A stretch of 64,000 bases of DNA, from the NCBI RefSeq assembly GCF_905147045.1, contig NC_065902.1, positions 1,309,377-1,373,376 on the forward strand. Direction: 5' to 3'. Below, in pieces: positions 1-11,891 of this stretch. The notes below the pieces were generated by a model. It saw only the letters and a list, made by a program, of their open reading frames with translations, was not told the origin of the DNA and ran no database searches. Numbering within the stretch: the stretch's first letter is position 1; every line of letters begins with the position of its first letter. The position numbers and the translations under genes were made by a program. This DNA comes from Nymphalis io (Eukaryota > Arthropoda > Insecta > Lepidoptera > Nymphalidae).

Positions 1-3000
1 TGTGAAGGTGTATTTATCGCTGGAAGTATCTGTCAACCGAAAGAGGGAAAAATATTTATTCAAATTTTAAATACTCGCGAAACAGAAATTAATCTTAGTT
101 ATTTTAGGCCTGAAATTGATTTATTATCGAATTATAATATTTGTTCGTTTAACAAAGAAAATTTGGACGGAAAAAGAGTTCGGAAATTATTATCATTAAT
201 TAAATTGAATCATTTGAACAAAGAAGAAAGCATTAGTATACAAAGTATTTGTGCGAAATATGCTGACGTATTTTTCTTGCCAGGAGACAAGTTAGGTACG
301 TGTAATCTTTACGAACAAAATATACAACTAAAAGCTAATACGAATCCGGTCTATACTAAACAATATAGATTACCGTTTTCTCAACGTGATGAAATAGAAA
401 AACAAGTTCAAAAAATGTTGGCCAATGATATTATCGAACCCGCTAACAGCGAATGGTCTAGCCCAGTACTATTAGTACCTAAAAAATCAGAAGATAATAA
501 TAAAAGCTGGCGTTTAGTGATAGATTTTCGGAAATTAAATGATTGTATAATGCATGACAAATTTCCCCTTCCGAATATAAGTGATATATTAGACTCACTT
601 TCAGGAGCTATTTATTTTTCTCAATTAGATTTAACACAAGCTTATTATCAAACGAAGCTAAATGCTGACAGTAGGAAATATACCGCATTCACAACACCGT
701 CTGGCCAGTATCAAATGACCCGTATGCCTATGGGTTTGAAAACCAGTCCTGGTTCATTTTCACGCTTAATGACAGTAGCAATGTCGGGACTTAATTACGA
801 TAAATGTTTTGTATATTTGGATAATTTAATTTGTTTCGGAAGAAATTTAGATAGTCATAATAAAAATTTGTTAGATATTTTAACAAGGCTTAGAAAAGTT
901 AATTTAAAATTAAATCCTGATAAGTGCGATTTTCTTCGAAAAGAAATTTTATACCTCGGACACGTGGTATCAGCGGACGGCATTAAACCAGATCCAGAAA
1001 AAATTAAGGCGTTAATTAATTATCCGGTTCCTAAAAACGTAGACGAGCTCAAACGATTTGTAGCCTTTGCGAACTATTATCGAAAGTTTATTCCGAATTT
1101 CGCCCAAATCTCTATTCCATTAAATGATTTATGTCGTAAAAATGTAATATTTAATTGGGATAAAAACTGTCAAAAATCATTTAGTACTTTAAAAGAAATG
1201 TTAATGAGCCCTCCAATATTACAATATCCTATTTTCGATTATAATAACACATTTATACTACAGACAGACGCCTCAGGGTATGCAATAGGTTCGATTTTAT
1301 GTAATGCTGATCGTAGACCAATAGCTTACGCCAGTCGTAGTTTAAATAAAGCTGAACGTAGGTATCCAACGATTGAGAAAGAGCTTTTAGCGATTGTTTG
1401 GTCTGTTAAATATTTTAGACCGTATCTCTATGGACGAAAGTTCATTATAGAAACAGATCATAGACCCTTAATATTTTTATACAATATGACAGATCCTTCC
1501 AGTAGATTGTTAAAATTTCGGCTAATACTTGAAGAGTATGATTTTAAGGTTACTTATGTGAAAGGGTGTGATAATGTAGCTGCAGATGCATTGTCACGCA
1601 TAGAAATTAGTAGTGAAGAATTAAAGGCGATGAATGATCATATTTTGTCAGTACTTACAAGGGCACAAAAGAAGAAGCTTGATGAAAAACCTTGTAATTC
1701 TACTTCGGTTTCTAATATTTCTTCTGACGATTGGACTGATCACCCAAGAGTTGTAGAGATGTTAAAACTACCGAAGTATTACACGGAGTTGGTATTTGTG
1801 AATGAAGAAGAATGGAGAAAGTTTAAAAAATGCGTATCATTAGAGCGTGGTGATTATGCATACTCGTCGTCAAATCGTACAATTTTTGTGAAACTGTTTA
1901 CCCAATCCCAGTGTACACGAGCTGTCTCTGTGAGGGAAATGGAATCATTTTGTATCGATTTAAAAATAAATACGTTATATGTAATAAAAGATGAGAATAA
2001 TTTTCAAATAATTAAAGAGCTAGCTCAGGTTATTAATAAAATGCGTAAGTGGTCCGGACCCCGTTTATGCGTAATTAAAGGAGTTACAAAAATTATAGAC
2101 GACGATACGAAAAGAGTTATATTAAACGATTATCATATCCTGCCCACTAGCGGTCACGCAGGAATAAGACGTATGTTAAATAACATTCGTAAAAAATATT
2201 TTTGGCCAGGATTAGAGCATGATGTTAAGCTTTTTGTAAAAAAATGTAGTAAATGTCAACGTTATAAATATTTAAATACCATAAAAGAACCTATGACCAT
2301 AACGGACTGTGGAAATTCAGCTTTTGATAAGATTTATTTAGATTTGGTAGGTCCATTGACAAGAGATAATAATTATAATTACATTTTAACGCTCCAATGC
2401 GACCTCACCAAATATGTCGAGGCATATCCGATAGCAGGTAAGGATGCGCGCACAGTAGCTACAACTCTAGTAAATAATTTTATACTTAGATATGGCATCC
2501 CTCGGCAGATCGTGACCGATAGAGGAACTGAATTTATAAATTCTACAATGGAAGAGGTTTGTAAAATTTTAAATATAAGTCAATTACAGTCTACAGCCTT
2601 CCACCATCAGACCTTAGGATCACTTGAAAATAGTCATAAACATTTAACATTTTATTTAAGAATGCAAGTTAACAGTCATAGTCAGGAATGGAGTTCATGG
2701 ATTCCTTACTGGTGTTTTTCGTATAACACTTCTGTACACTCGAGTACAAAATTTACTCCATACGAATTAGTGTTTGGCAAACAATGTAACTTACCAAGTA
2801 ATCTTAGGTCGACAATAGATCCAATTTACAATTTTGATGATTATGCAATAGAACTAAAATACCGGTTACAAAAGTCACAAAATGATGCTAAAACAAACCT
2901 CATAAATTGTAAAACTTTAAGAAAAATAAAATATGATAGAAGTATAAACCCAGTGGAGTATAAACAAGGAGACTTAGTATTGGTTAAAAATGAAAATATT

Positions 3001-3129
3001 AGCAAACTTGATCCATTATATTTAGGTCCATATACAGTTGTTAAAGATTTATCACCGAATGTTGTAATTTTAGTCAATGGTAAAGAAAAAACTGTTCATA
3101 AAAATAGGACAAGACTTTATGTTGAATGA
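1..3129 (+). mobile_element. Ty3/gypsy retrotransposon pol polyprotein (5' part outside window)
   Basis: Frame 1 is open from the first base of the window to the TGA at 3127-3129, so the coding region starts to the left of the window; the first in-window initiator-like codon (TTG at 163) is not a real start. Domains in order: protease-RT linker, reverse transcriptase (about 330-960, with WSSPVLLVPKK and LDLTQAYYQ motifs), RNase H (about 1250-1610, with LQTDASGYAIG, EKELLAIVW and ETDHRPL), an H2C2 zinc finger (about 2130-2270), an integrase core and a C-terminal GPY-type module (LGPYTVV). The integrase triad is Asp at 2341, Asp at 2518 and Glu at 2626, giving DD35E spacing. The reverse transcriptase active-site box reads YLDN (814-825) instead of YxDD, through AAT at 823-825. 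No stop or frameshift was seen and no env-like ORF follows. The frame suggests a young copy; the altered box suggests it cannot copy itself. Confidence 0.95.
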
Positions 3130-3348
3130 TCATTAAACATATTGTTTATTAAGACTTGTGATTATGACTGTACCTATTATGATATTTGATATTAAATTTC
3201 AGCACTGCATTATTATACCTTTGTTTACATATTTGTTTTATTTTGTTTAATTATTATTATATTCAATTTTATTTTACTTTTTCATATTGTATTTTGATTA
3301 AAAAAAAATGTTAATGTATCCAACATTTTTTTTTTGTTTGGTAGGGCA

Positions 3349-3452
3349 TGTAGTGTAGTATATAAGCAGCTGACACATGGTATTGAGGAGCAGTAATAAA
3401 TTTATCTTCAAACCTTAAACATCTACTTTATTTACCTAGTCCCGTCCTTACA
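3349..3452 (+). repeat. Probable short 3' LTR of the gypsy element
   Basis: About 220 bases after the pol stop, a purine-rich stretch (GGTAGGGCA) is followed by TGTAGTG. A TATATAAG box lies at about 3360, an AATAAA poly(A) signal at 3395-3400, and TTACA closes at 3452, consistent with a TG...CA LTR of roughly 104 bp. The silkworm Mag element is known for very short LTRs. An alternative right end is 3471, which also reads TTACA. The 5' copy is outside the window, so the ends are inferred. Confidence 0.5.
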
Positions 3453-4650
3453 GTTCCTATATTCCCTTACAATTAAGCTTAAGGGTTGTTAGGAGTAGTT
3501 ACAACAACGGTTCAGGACCAAAATACGAATTTGACATTACTAGGCTCGTATACCATGAAACTAATGATGATTCAATAATTTTATAACTTCAATTACGTCA
3601 CAACTCCTTCCTCTAATAATATTATATTACAAATAAAGGGAGCAGTTCGTGTGTAAATAGAAATACCGCTTAATATCTCCATTGGATTGCGTCTAGGAAT
3701 AGGTCCGGACGCCTTTTTCTGTGACAACGGTGTCGCATTAAGTGTCCATTGTTATATAGAGATAGCAAGATTATTTATAAGTCAGAAGGTCTAACTCTAG
3801 CCTTTTCTTTTATTTATAAGAAAATATAAAGTAAAGATATATAAAAGCAAATAATCAAGTGCAGAATGTACACTGGCTCATCATGGACAGCAATAAAAAG
3901 TAATACAATTCGACTGTAAGGTAGTGAAACTACTTACCCTCGGTAAATAATAATATACTTACACATTCTAGGTAATCATAAAATAACGTATTTATTTCCA
4001 ACAAAAAAAAAAAAACTACTAAGCAACTCTTACTTCAATTCAGATAGCTTAACAATTAATTCAATACCTTTTCGATTCAATACTGTCTTTATGAGGCTAC
4101 TTGAATAAAGAACATTTTGATTCAATTGGTTTAAGTTGATTGAATCTAATTATACAGATAGGTACATATGGTACATTTTCATTCCTCTACCTTTGATTTC
4201 ATTCGTCCATTCGTAATTGGAAGACAGTAAAGTCGCTTGAACTCCTATTCTCAACTTGTTTTATATGAAATGAAATGTCATATGTCAGTACCACGTAACT
4301 ATAACATTGTTCACGTACAGTGACGTTTGATGCATTATATTATTAAACAAATAAAAATAGGGAAAACAATAAATATACGATTATGTATAGATAAATCAAA
4401 AATCATATACGGTTTTTGATTCTACGTAACAAAATTTAAATTAATTTATAAAACAATACAATATAATAATAATAAAGTATTAAAGCGTATTATATATAAT
4501 ATGAGATTAAATCGTATTAAATAGACCAAATATAGATTCACCGTAAATTTAAATAATCCATAATTCAAATTCTTTAACATGTTTAATACAAATTTTTATT
4601 TTCTACAGTAATCCGTAAAAGTTACAAATTTGCACCGAAGCCTTTGATGA
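3453..4650. other. AT-rich intergenic DNA, no gene seen
   Basis: Between the LTR and the first SINE there is AT-rich sequence with homopolymer runs and short palindromic AT tracts. No convincing coding frame, splice-linked exon or RNA gene was found on either strand. Confidence 0.6.
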
Positions 4651-4651
4651 C

Positions 4652-4946
4652 TTTTCTTTTATATAGAATAGGAAGGCGGACGAGCATATGGGCCACCTGA
4701 TGATAAGTGGTCACCAAACGCCCTTAGACATTGGCATTGTAAGAAATGTTAACCATCGCTTACATCACCAATGAGCCACCAACCTTGGGAACTAAGATGT
4801 TATGTCCCTTGTGCCTGTAATTACACTGGCTCACTCACCCTTCAAACCGGAACACAACAATACCAAGTACTGCTGTTTTGCGGTAGAATATCTGATGAGT
4901 TGGTGGTACCTACCCAGACGAGCTTGCACAAAGCTCTACCACCAGT
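4652..4946 (-). mobile_element. SINE family A, near full length
   Basis: Read on the minus strand it begins with a tRNA/5S-like head (TGGTAGAGCTTTGTGCAAGC), passes through the GGTGACCACTTA and CCATCAGGTGGCCCATATGC blocks and ends in ATTCTATATAAAA, a short A-rich tail. The same unit recurs at 13015, 16584 (+), 20010, 22476, 23588 (+) and 63100, which proves it is dispersed. ORFs inside it are chance frames. Confidence 0.85.
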
Positions 4947-5416
4947 AGACATTTTAAATTCGAAGTTCTTAGAAATTCGAATAATAAAATCGTATAAGAA
5001 ATGATATTTTTTCCTATATAATTTATAATTAAGAATTTCGATGACGATAAAATTTATTATCAATAAAAAAGCAATATTAATGATTGCATTACTTATTCAT
5101 CATACATTTCTTCAGCAGACGAATAGTGATCACTCACGTGAATGTTTATTAACACAATTTTTACACCCCCACTCCAATAATGTGAAATGAGATTAATATA
5201 ATACATCTTCTTATTCTTCCTCGTGACACTCTTGCCATAGCGGTCGTGGTCGCCGTGAAGTATTACGAATTGATTATAATAATAAGCTTGTTATAATAAT
5301 CTTATAAAGTATAATTAAAATTTGTTAATAATTGTCATTGTTATTCCAATGTCAAAAAGATGCTTCTTTATCTTTAATTCAATAATTTATGTAATATATT
5401 ATTATAATTGTTTCAT

Positions 5417-5685
5417 TGACGAACCGGTTGGCGTGGTTGGTAGATACTTGCCTTTCACGCCGAAGGTTGTGGGTTCGATTCCCACCCAGGACAGACATTT
5501 GTGTGCATGAACATGTCTGTTTGTCTTGAGTCTGGGTGTAATTATCTATATAAGTATGTATTTACAAAAGAAAAGTAGTATATGTGAGATATCAGTTATC
5601 TGGTTTCCATAGCACAAGCTTTGTACAAGCTTAATTTGGGATAGCCGTGTGTGAAAAATGTCCCAGGATATTATTATTATTAAAT
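5417..5685 (+). mobile_element. tRNA-derived SINE family C
   Basis: The head resembles a tRNA: A-box-like TGGCGTGGTTGGTAG and B-box GGTTCGATTCCCA, followed by the CAGACATTTGTGTGCATGA block and a tail ending CAGGATATTATTATTATT. A second copy at 11892-12140 shares the whole unit, including the tail block. Confidence 0.85.
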
Positions 5686-6049
5686 TAGCGATTTATATAT
5701 ATTTATATATACATACATATATACATATTGTGTGTCTGGGAAACTAATTCTGTATTTTGATTCAAATTTGATATTTAGATAATGTTATGCTTTTTAAATT
5801 TATCTTTATATTATGTTCGTGAAAAACGCAATTTTTACGTAACAGATTAGTGCAGAGCCAAGCTCGAGAGGAGTTCTATAATTTAAACGACAATCATTTT
5901 CTTGATTATTTGGATTACTCATAATCGTTACAAAGTTGTGTTTTATAAACAGTCCCATATCTAGACTCATATAACCTTGTTTAATTTTATTCTTATAATT
6001 TGTAAAGAGATAATAATCATAGTTATTGTGTTTATTATGAAAAAGAAAG

Positions 6050-6370
6050 TTGATTGCCTCATTGGTCTAGTGGCTGTAAGGCCGCAGACCCGGAGGTCCT
6101 GGGTTCAATTCCCAGCTCGGCCCAATAAAAAGTTATTGGGTTTTTCTGTCAGAAAATTCTCAGTAGCATCCCGGAGTCTGGAAGTTGGGAGGGAAAACAC
6201 GTAAAGCCGTTGGTCCTGCGCCTGAACTTTTCTTTTCTGTCGTGTCGGATTGCCGTACCATCGGATTATGAGAGTGAGGGAAGAGGGAGCATACTATAAC
6301 ATCTCCTGCGCAGTTGGCTAATCTCTCTTGAGATTGACCGCCGTGGCCGAAATCGTACTGGAGGACGTTT
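6050..6370 (+). mobile_element. tRNA-derived SINE family D, full-length copy
   Basis: The head has A-box TGGTCTAGTGGC and B-box GGGTTCAATTCCC. Downstream are the blocks CAGAAAATTCTCAGTAGCA, CATCGGATTATGAGAGTGAG and GATTGACCGCCGTGGCCGAA. The same series appears inverted at 58172-58516 and as a 3' part at 57490-57665. The tRNA-like head is not intact enough, and is fused to SINE body, so it is not called as a tRNA gene. Confidence 0.85.
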
Positions 6371-6780
6371 TGAAGTAGGAAGTAAAATTTGTTTTGTATA
6401 AAATTATTTATTATCAGTGTTAGTAGTAAATAAAATAATTTTATATATTTGTCGTAGCAAGTAACTACTCTTTTTTTCAACGATACTGCCAGACCCAATG
6501 TTAGTTTGAAAAGGAAACTCGCACCGTTCCAGAGCTGAAAGTTTCAAACGATGAACCGTGTAGAGCTGAATTGCATTTCCGAACAATGAATTTACGTTAA
6601 AAATCGCCCGGGGCTTATGCAAATGGCGTTCAATGTGCTAGAGCGGAATATAGAAGACTCTTTTAGACTATTTTCCTTTGAACTTTGTTTAAAAAAAAAA
6701 GTATTATTTTAGCAGATAATTAAAATATATTCCTTTGATATATTTGCTATAACTATACAATCACTTGTTTCCACCCGCGG

Positions 6781-6880
6781 TACCCATCAAATATTCTACC
6801 ACCAAACGGCAATATGGTTATGTTTCGGCTGGAAGGGTGACTGAGCCAATGCAAATTTCTTATGACGCTAATGTCTTCCA
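6781..6880 (+). repeat. Diverged SINE family A fragment
   Basis: GGTACCCATCAAATATTCTACCACC followed by a diverged match to the TTGAAGGGTGAGTGAGCCAGTG block shows an old, heavily mutated piece of family A in sense orientation. Confidence 0.55.
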
Positions 6881-6888
6881 ACCTACAT

Positions 6889-7040
6889 TTATACTAATAT
6901 TATAAAGAGATAAAATTTAATTTTTTGTACTTGTTTGTAATTTGTAAAAACAGAAAGCACAGACAGCTTTACAGAAAGCTTCGGTATCAGCGAGGCATAG
7001 GCTGTATTTTATTTTCGAAAAACTTAGATATCCCTACGAA
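6889..7040 (+). mobile_element. Helitron-like 5' end fragment
   Basis: TATACTAATATTATAAAGAG at about 6892 matches the left end of a common lepidopteran non-autonomous Helitron-like repeat, as far as I recall the family. The piece continues with a weak match (AGGCATAGGCTGTATTTTATTTTCG) before the similarity is lost. No CTAG right end is recognisable here. Confidence 0.5.
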
Positions 7041-7080
7041 AATTGCAATAATGTAACTGTATGTAATATAATGTAGCCCA

Positions 7081-7155
7081 GTAACAGCCTGTTAATGTCC
7101 CACAGCTGGGCTAAGGCCTCCTCTCCTTTTTGAGGAGAAGGTTTGGAGCTTATTA
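7081..7155 (-). repeat. SINE family B 3' tail fragment
   Basis: Only the 3' part is present: GTAACAGCCTGTTAATGTCCCA then GGGCTAAGGCCTCC and GGAGAAGGTTTGGAGCTTATT, read on plus as the reverse complement of the tail seen in the full copy at 23179. Confidence 0.8.
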
Positions 7156-8044
7156 TATGGAATGTAGCCCAATGTATTAAACATTAACAAGTCGGGGAGG
7201 GCTGTTAGTATATCATGATGCGCTTAAATAATAATATTAATATTCTTCTATTCTATATCTAGCTTGTCTTATCAATAAGACACTTTCGTTAAGGATCATA
7301 AATAGAGGGGGTCCTTCCAAGCGCCTCAATATCGTATATTTTATTTAATATTCAACATTATCATTATTCCACTGAATTCATTTAAAACTGCACTCAGATG
7401 ATAATCGTATAAACGTTTTATTCAATATTTGCGTTGAATATATATAGGATAAACTTATTACTATTTGAATAATCGCGTGTACGACACGTAGACGTTAACG
7501 TAAATAAATGGTATTTGCGGCAACGTACTAGATCGGCGACTATACGTGCTCTCTAGGGCACGGGGAACGTTATATACGTTCACGATTACCAAGCACGCAA
7601 AGTGGAAAAATCAGTTTATGTAGCATGTTAAACCAGTGTTGTGTTGTAAGGATAGCAGATAAAAACACAGAAAATTTGTTTTACCTATATATAACAGAAT
7701 ACAATATATATAAATAATGTGACTTATTGATTTGTGTAAGTAAATTAACTTAAAAATATCAAAATAAAATGTATTAAAAAGTTAAAAAAAAAAACATTAT
7801 TAAATATTAAAGTTATACGAAATAAACATTTACGTTATATCTTACAATTGTTTTGTTTAGTTGTGTCTGCCTATGTACATATGTGTCTACTGATCCATCT
7901 ATCAGCCTATATAGTCCTGGTCACAGCATCCCGTAAGTGCTGCCACTCTGACCGTCCTGTTCCTTATACATAATATATATTTACTTAACTAAAACATGAT
8001 ATTGTGTGCATTCTAAATTTTATTAATAATATATGATTAAAACT

Positions 8045-8245
8045 GTTTCGCTTACATACATATAAGCGAAATAGCATTCATGACGAGATCTTCTAAACTA
8101 TGCGCTCGATTGACTTGAAATTTGTCACAGTTACTCATTCCCCGACGTGGACGCTCACTAAGAATATATTTTACACAAATCCTATCCAAAATACATTTTT
8201 CTTATCTACACGTGCGAAGTCGGGACGATTAGCTAGTTAATGTAT
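8045..8245 (+). mobile_element. Helitron-like fragment with CTAGT right end
   Basis: The stretch AATCCTATCCAAAATACATTTTTCTTATC followed by CGTGCGAAGTCGGGACGATTAGCTAGT matches, inverted, a second copy at about 12880-13000. The GCGAAG..GGGACG..CTAGT right end is typical of a lepidopteran Helitron-like family with 3' CTRR. The left boundary is uncertain. The right end overlaps the left arm of the hairpin at 8231. Confidence 0.55.
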
Positions 8246-8306
8246 ATATTATTAATTATATAAGAAAATGAACTTATATAATTAATAATATATACTTTAA
8301 CTAGCT
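8231..8306. repeat. Long hairpin: 34-bp inverted repeat, 8-bp loop
   Basis: Arms 8231-8264 and 8273-8306 are reverse complements except for one position, separated by AAAATGAA. Both arms end in the AGCTAGTTAA motif, and the sequence is almost entirely A/T inside. Confidence 0.9.
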
Positions 8307-9383
8307 ATTATTATTATTATTTAAAAATATTATTATTATTTAAAAATGATAAAGATATTATAAGATTCAGACCAGGATAGGCGTCCCATTATGTAATTAA
8401 TATATTTTATTTTTGATACTTATATGACATGATAATAAATAAAGTATATATGATATTAATCCCGGAACCGAAGGCTCTACAAATACCTACTTACCGATAC
8501 TTTTTTAAACAGCTTTACCTCACAAACAATACGTCAGCGAATCGTTCGCGAATATCGTATTTAACAAATGCAATAAGAGGCAGTCACATCTGCTATAAAT
8601 AGATCTAGCTACGAATTAAGACATCGAGCAATTCATTTTACGACCGTCCGGCCGTCCGCTTCCACGCCTTGATTCGATACGTACAGATTGCCCATGTCGG
8701 GCATATTTTATTAGACATGACTTTTATCCATGTACTAGCCACGTAGCCTTTTATATTTAAATTTATATATCATATTAATAAAATAAAGACGGGGTTCTAC
8801 TCACGGTCGTTTCAACGAATCGATGCATTGTAGCGAAATATTCGATGTAATTTACAAATGCGCCGTTTTTTAGAAGATACGAATTTTATCCCACGAATTT
8901 ACTCACAGTGAAGTTGAACGTAAATCAGACAGATTTAAAAATCCTATTGTAGATCGCGATCCAATCCTTGAGGTTTGAATAAAATTTTTAAAGTTTGAAT
9001 GTAGGATTTACTAGGATTTATATTCGAAAACTATTTGATTTCATTTCTTTTAGTTACTTATTATAATTATTATCTATTTAAATATTATTCTAAGGTCACG
9101 AATCTATTTTTATAATTTATTTACATCTATAATAATTTACATTTCGTTACACGCTTTGTTAAGTATCACTAAATTTTAATTATAATAAGCTTTTTCTTTA
9201 AATTTTGTCAAATATGTATAGTATAAGTAAAAGTTCTAGAAATAAGATAGATAGTGCAGCAGTACAACGCTATCTAGCTGCAAGTTACAACATAATGGAT
9301 AGTATGAGAATCTCCTCCATGCAAAAATACATATACATATATAACATGTTGCAATAATTGCATATAATATAACATGTTTCATA

Positions 9384-9545
9384 GTAGAATAGAATAGAAT
9401 ATGCTTTATTGTACACCAAAAGAATTAAAGAAACATTTTAAACACAAACACAAAAGAAACGAAAACTATTTTGTACGAAAGGCGGTCTTATCGCTAAAAG
9501 AGCGATCTCTTCCAGACAACCTTTGGGTGAAGGACATGAAATAAA
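9384..9545 (-). mobile_element. LINE 3' UTR fragment with ATTCT tail
   Basis: Read on minus: TTCACCCAAAGGTTGTCTGGAAGAGATCGCT, then TGTACAATAAAGCATATTCTATTCTATTCTA. The GAAGAGATCGC block and the GTACAATAAAG signal followed by a pentanucleotide tail are typical of a common lepidopteran LINE 3' end. The link to the reverse transcriptase remnant at 9823 is possible but unproven. Confidence 0.6.
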
Positions 9546-9822
9546 TAAATAAATAAAGCGGTAATGTACTAATCATCTCAATTTTTATTTTTTAAATAAA
9601 TAAATATATATATATACACAGTACTATAGCTAAATATACATACATATAAATAAATAATATATACATACGTATATATTACAATATATAAACATTATTTATT
9701 ATACAATAATATAAACATACGTATATAATATATAAAACAAAACATTTAAAAAAATGTTATTATGATAATAATAATAATAAATAACAATAAAGTGCGGCAG
9801 ATAATAAAACAACACTCCCTGA
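9546..9822. repeat. Low-complexity A/T microsatellite tract
   Basis: Runs of AAATAAATAAAT, TATATATATA and ATAATAATAATAA with ATACATAC motifs; no gene content. Confidence 0.7.
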
Positions 9823-9825
9823 TAA

Positions 9826-10371
9826 TTATAAAGATAAATAATACGCCTTGAATCGGTTTTTAAATGTGTTAATAGTTTGAGATTGTCTTAAGTGGAGTGG
9901 TAAAGAATTCCATGGGCGAACTGCTTGGACAGAGAAAGAATTGGTATAAAAAGAAGAAGAGTGAGAAGGAATTTTAAGAATTAGATTATCGTCAGATCGT
10001 AGAGTGCAGCCGTGCGAATCCTTAAAGAATTCAAAACGGTGTTTAAGATAGTGCGGAGAATTTGGATGAAAAAGTATACAGTAAAGAAGACAAAGAATAT
10101 GAGTATTCCTGCGAAGACGGATTGGGAGCCACTCGAGTTTTTTGCGAAATTCAGAAATGTGGTCAAATTTGCGGAGTCCGAATATAAACCGAATACAGAG
10201 ATTTTGAATTCGCTCGAGTTTTTTTAATTGCTCTTCTCTTAGGTCAAGATAGCAGGTGTCAGCGTAATCAAGGATGGGCAGGAGGATGGCTTGAGCTAAC
10301 GCAATTTTGGTAGGAATAGGTAGAAAATTATGTAATCTACGAATAATAGTAATCAATCGATGTCGAAGTAA
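9826..10371 (-). pseudogene. Non-LTR retrotransposon reverse transcriptase C-terminal remnant
   Basis: The minus strand encodes about 180 residues with the hallmark end of a LINE ORF2: LAQAILLPILDYADTCYLDL, LEWLPIRLRRNTHILCLLYCILF, and VRPWNSLPLHLRQSQTINTFKNRFKAYYL before the stop. The frame extends a few codons upstream of the TTG-initiated reading frame to an in-frame stop (TAA) near 10374, so the catalytic fingers and palm, and the endonuclease, are missing. It is a 5'-truncated, dead copy of Jockey/CR1-type architecture. The clade call is inference from the pattern only. Confidence 0.85.
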
Positions 10372-10500
10372 ATCTTAAAAAAGGTTAACCAAATACATAT
10401 ATGTATATATATATATATCATACTTAAGTTAATTTTAATAACATTTCCCTAATATATATGAGATGGGGTTACCAATGGTTTTCTGTTTAGGGTCTCATAA

Positions 10501-10792
10501 GTAACAACTTGTGAATGTCCACTGCTGAGCTCAGGCCCTCTTCTCTTTTGAGAAGAAGGCTTGGAGCTTATTTAACCACGCAGCTATAATGCGGACTGAT
10601 CGAAAACACATGTGACAGAATTTCAATGAAATTAGACGCATACAGGTTTCCTCACGATGTTTTACGTCATCGTTAAGCACGAGATGAGTTATTTACACAA
10701 ACTAAGCACATGAAAATTCAGTGGTGCTTGCCCGGGGTTTGAACCCACGATCATTGTTTCACGCGTTCTTACCACTGGGCCATCTCGGCTTA
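10501..10792 (-). mobile_element. SINE family B, near full-length copy
   Basis: On minus it reads head AGCCGAGATGGCCCAGTGGT, a B-box in GGGTTTGAACCC context, CATGTGCTTAGTTTGTG, CATCGTGAGGAAACCTG, and a diverged tail ending in the GTTGTTAC region. The tRNA-like A- and B-boxes show RNA polymerase III origin. Confidence 0.85.
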
Positions 10793-11891
10793 CTCATTAT
10801 AACCAACATTTTATTTTTCAATACAAAAATAAATTACCCTAGATTTGGTAAAATGTTAATATGTTGCATATTTTTGAGATATAACTTAATATGCTGACGT
10901 GGTCGGAAAGAAAATTGTTGGTCCGGGTGCTTTTAAAGCGGACGCTGCCAAAATATAAAGAAAATACAGCGATAATAATATACCTACATTTTTAATAGAA
11001 AACTTACTAAAAAAAGGGAACAAATAGCAACAATTGTAGTTTAGTTGTCACAATGTATTCATTCGAATCAATCAAAAAATGATTAACATATTTAAATTTT
11101 GCAATTCGAACCGGTTTTTGTAAAAATATTAACAGATATTTAAATAAACGGGTGAAAACATACGCTGATCGCGTATGTTGTAAGCACATTGAATACTACA
11201 TTGATTAAAAAAAAATTCACACGGAATAATATTCATATTTTACCCGTACGATATCAGGGCGTGTAGCTGATATGTACATAACATAATAATTATAGCGATA
11301 CTTATACGACGGAAATAGAGGAAATTGAGCAATTGCCGCGTTATATGTCTCTGTAAGATCCGCATATAATATGATGTAGTGTCGTTTACATATTAGCTTT
11401 GTAATTAAAAAAATATTATATTTTGTTATATAATACATATTATATTATGTTATCTATAAGCCTTGCCTTACCTATAAACGTTATATGGTGATTAGTTAAA
11501 GAACGATTTGTCTTCTTCTTTCTTAATGACAAAAAGAGAGAAATCAGTATTTAACTAAACAGTTGCTATACAACTTTTATAAGTAAGGCCGTGAATGTCG
11601 ACGAAATTTTAAATCTCCGAAATTTTAGTCGCAAGTCTTCGCGGGTGAAGTTTTCAAAATCAAGTTAGAATCGTAAAATCTTATGAATTTCCCGTTTAAT
11701 TGTCGCGGAAACTTCGGAAGGGTGACTACTGTAACAAGATAAAACTTTTAATGAACAATGAGTTTTGCATCGAGGGTATTACGTTGAATTGTTATTAATT
11801 ATCCTTCAATCAACGACATAATTAAACTCGTTGCGATTGGTTTCGTTCGATTCTAAATAATATAAACGTATGTGGGGCTATGTGCTATCAT
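10793..11891. other. Intergenic DNA, nothing recognised
   Basis: AT-rich sequence with only short chance ORFs on both strands. No splice-linked exon or repeat family recognised. Confidence 0.5.

Larger units (their letters stand above)
7160..9370. other. Gene-free AT-rich stretch with a Helitron-like piece and a hairpin
   Basis: No coding exon is supported. Embedded items reported separately are a Helitron-like right end (about 8040-8245) and a long hairpin (8231-8306). A patch at 7490-7600 is rich in ACGT tetranucleotides. Confidence 0.6.

Noticed and set aside
5417..5490. Possible tRNA gene
   Set aside because: Same reason: an identical head and body recur at 11892, so it is SINE family C.
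6053..6124. Possible tRNA gene
   Set aside because: A- and B-boxes are present, but the head continues into a SINE body found at two other places, so it is a tRNA-derived SINE.
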